A stretch of 5,636 nt of DNA from Anaerocolumna sp. (GTDB lineage: Bacteria > Bacillota > Clostridia > Lachnospirales > Lachnospiraceae). Below are positions 5,570 to 5,636 of the stretch, piece by piece. The stretch is from contig JAQSYR010000157.1 of assembly GCA_029256035.1 (NCBI GenBank), positions 1 to 5,636 of the forward strand, in the 5' to 3' direction. Position 1 is the first letter of the stretch; every line of letters starts with the position of its first letter. Made by a program: the position numbers and the translations under genes. The notes below the pieces were generated by a model that worked only from the letters and a program-made list of their open reading frames with translations, was not told where the DNA came from and made no database searches.

Positions 5570-5636
5570 GGTCAAGCCCTCGACCTATTAGTATTAGTCA
5601 GCTCCATGTGTTACCACACTTCCACCTCTAACCTAT
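5570..5636 (-). rRNA. 23S ribosomal RNA, 3' end (partial)
   Basis: Read on the minus strand, the right edge matches the conserved last part of bacterial 23S rRNA, including GGAGCTGACTAATACTAAT and then GGTCGAGGGCTTGACC at the terminus. The final GACC near 5570 corresponds to the strand that pairs with the 23S 5' end, so the exact mature end may differ by a few bases. The GAGGGCTTGACC form is familiar from Lachnospiraceae-type Clostridia (from memory). No 5S rRNA follows before the terminator at 5420-5456. Confidence 0.95.

Overview
The window comes from a low-GC Firmicute, most likely a member of the Clostridia close to the Lachnospiraceae. The grounds are the AT-rich sequence, the form of the 23S rRNA 3' end at the right edge, a T-box leader with a clostridial layout, B. 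subtilis-like SD spacing, and a CheV-type chemotaxis coupling protein. The genus is inferred from general resemblance, without a database search. Every feature I could support is on the minus strand, so the window is best read from right to left.

Reading order (right to left): the last 67 nt of a 23S rRNA gene; a short spacer holding a possible 22-codon hydrophobic peptide ORF but no 5S rRNA; an intrinsic terminator; a strong promoter; and cheV (CheW domain plus receiver domain, 300 aa). Next comes a 132-nt AT-rich gap with direct and inverted repeats and an extended -10 promoter. It leads into two overlapping ORFs. The first encodes an N-terminal zinc ribbon with an acidic tail. The second encodes an acidic segment, a lysine-rich linker, one transmembrane helix and an outside domain. 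The two look like one gene of about 550 codons split by a +1 frame change. A terminator closes this unit.

The next unit is hisH-hisF-ung. HisH and HisF are the glutaminase and cyclase halves of imidazole glycerol phosphate synthase, and both keep their catalytic residues. ung encodes family 1 uracil-DNA glycosylase; its start is trimmed to the Met with a Shine-Dalgarno sequence, which gives 225 aa. No terminator follows ung. A near-consensus promoter begins directly after its stop codon and drives a T-box riboswitch of about 330 nt (specifier probably UUC, Phe). The controlled gene starts at, or just beyond, the left edge.

Most of the window is ordinary core genome. The parts worth a second look are the split zinc-ribbon membrane protein gene, the small ORF that runs into the terminator behind the rRNA operon, the overlapping sigma-A/sigma-D-like promoter of cheV, and the repeat-rich gap after cheV. 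I found no clear evidence of a wholly new system.
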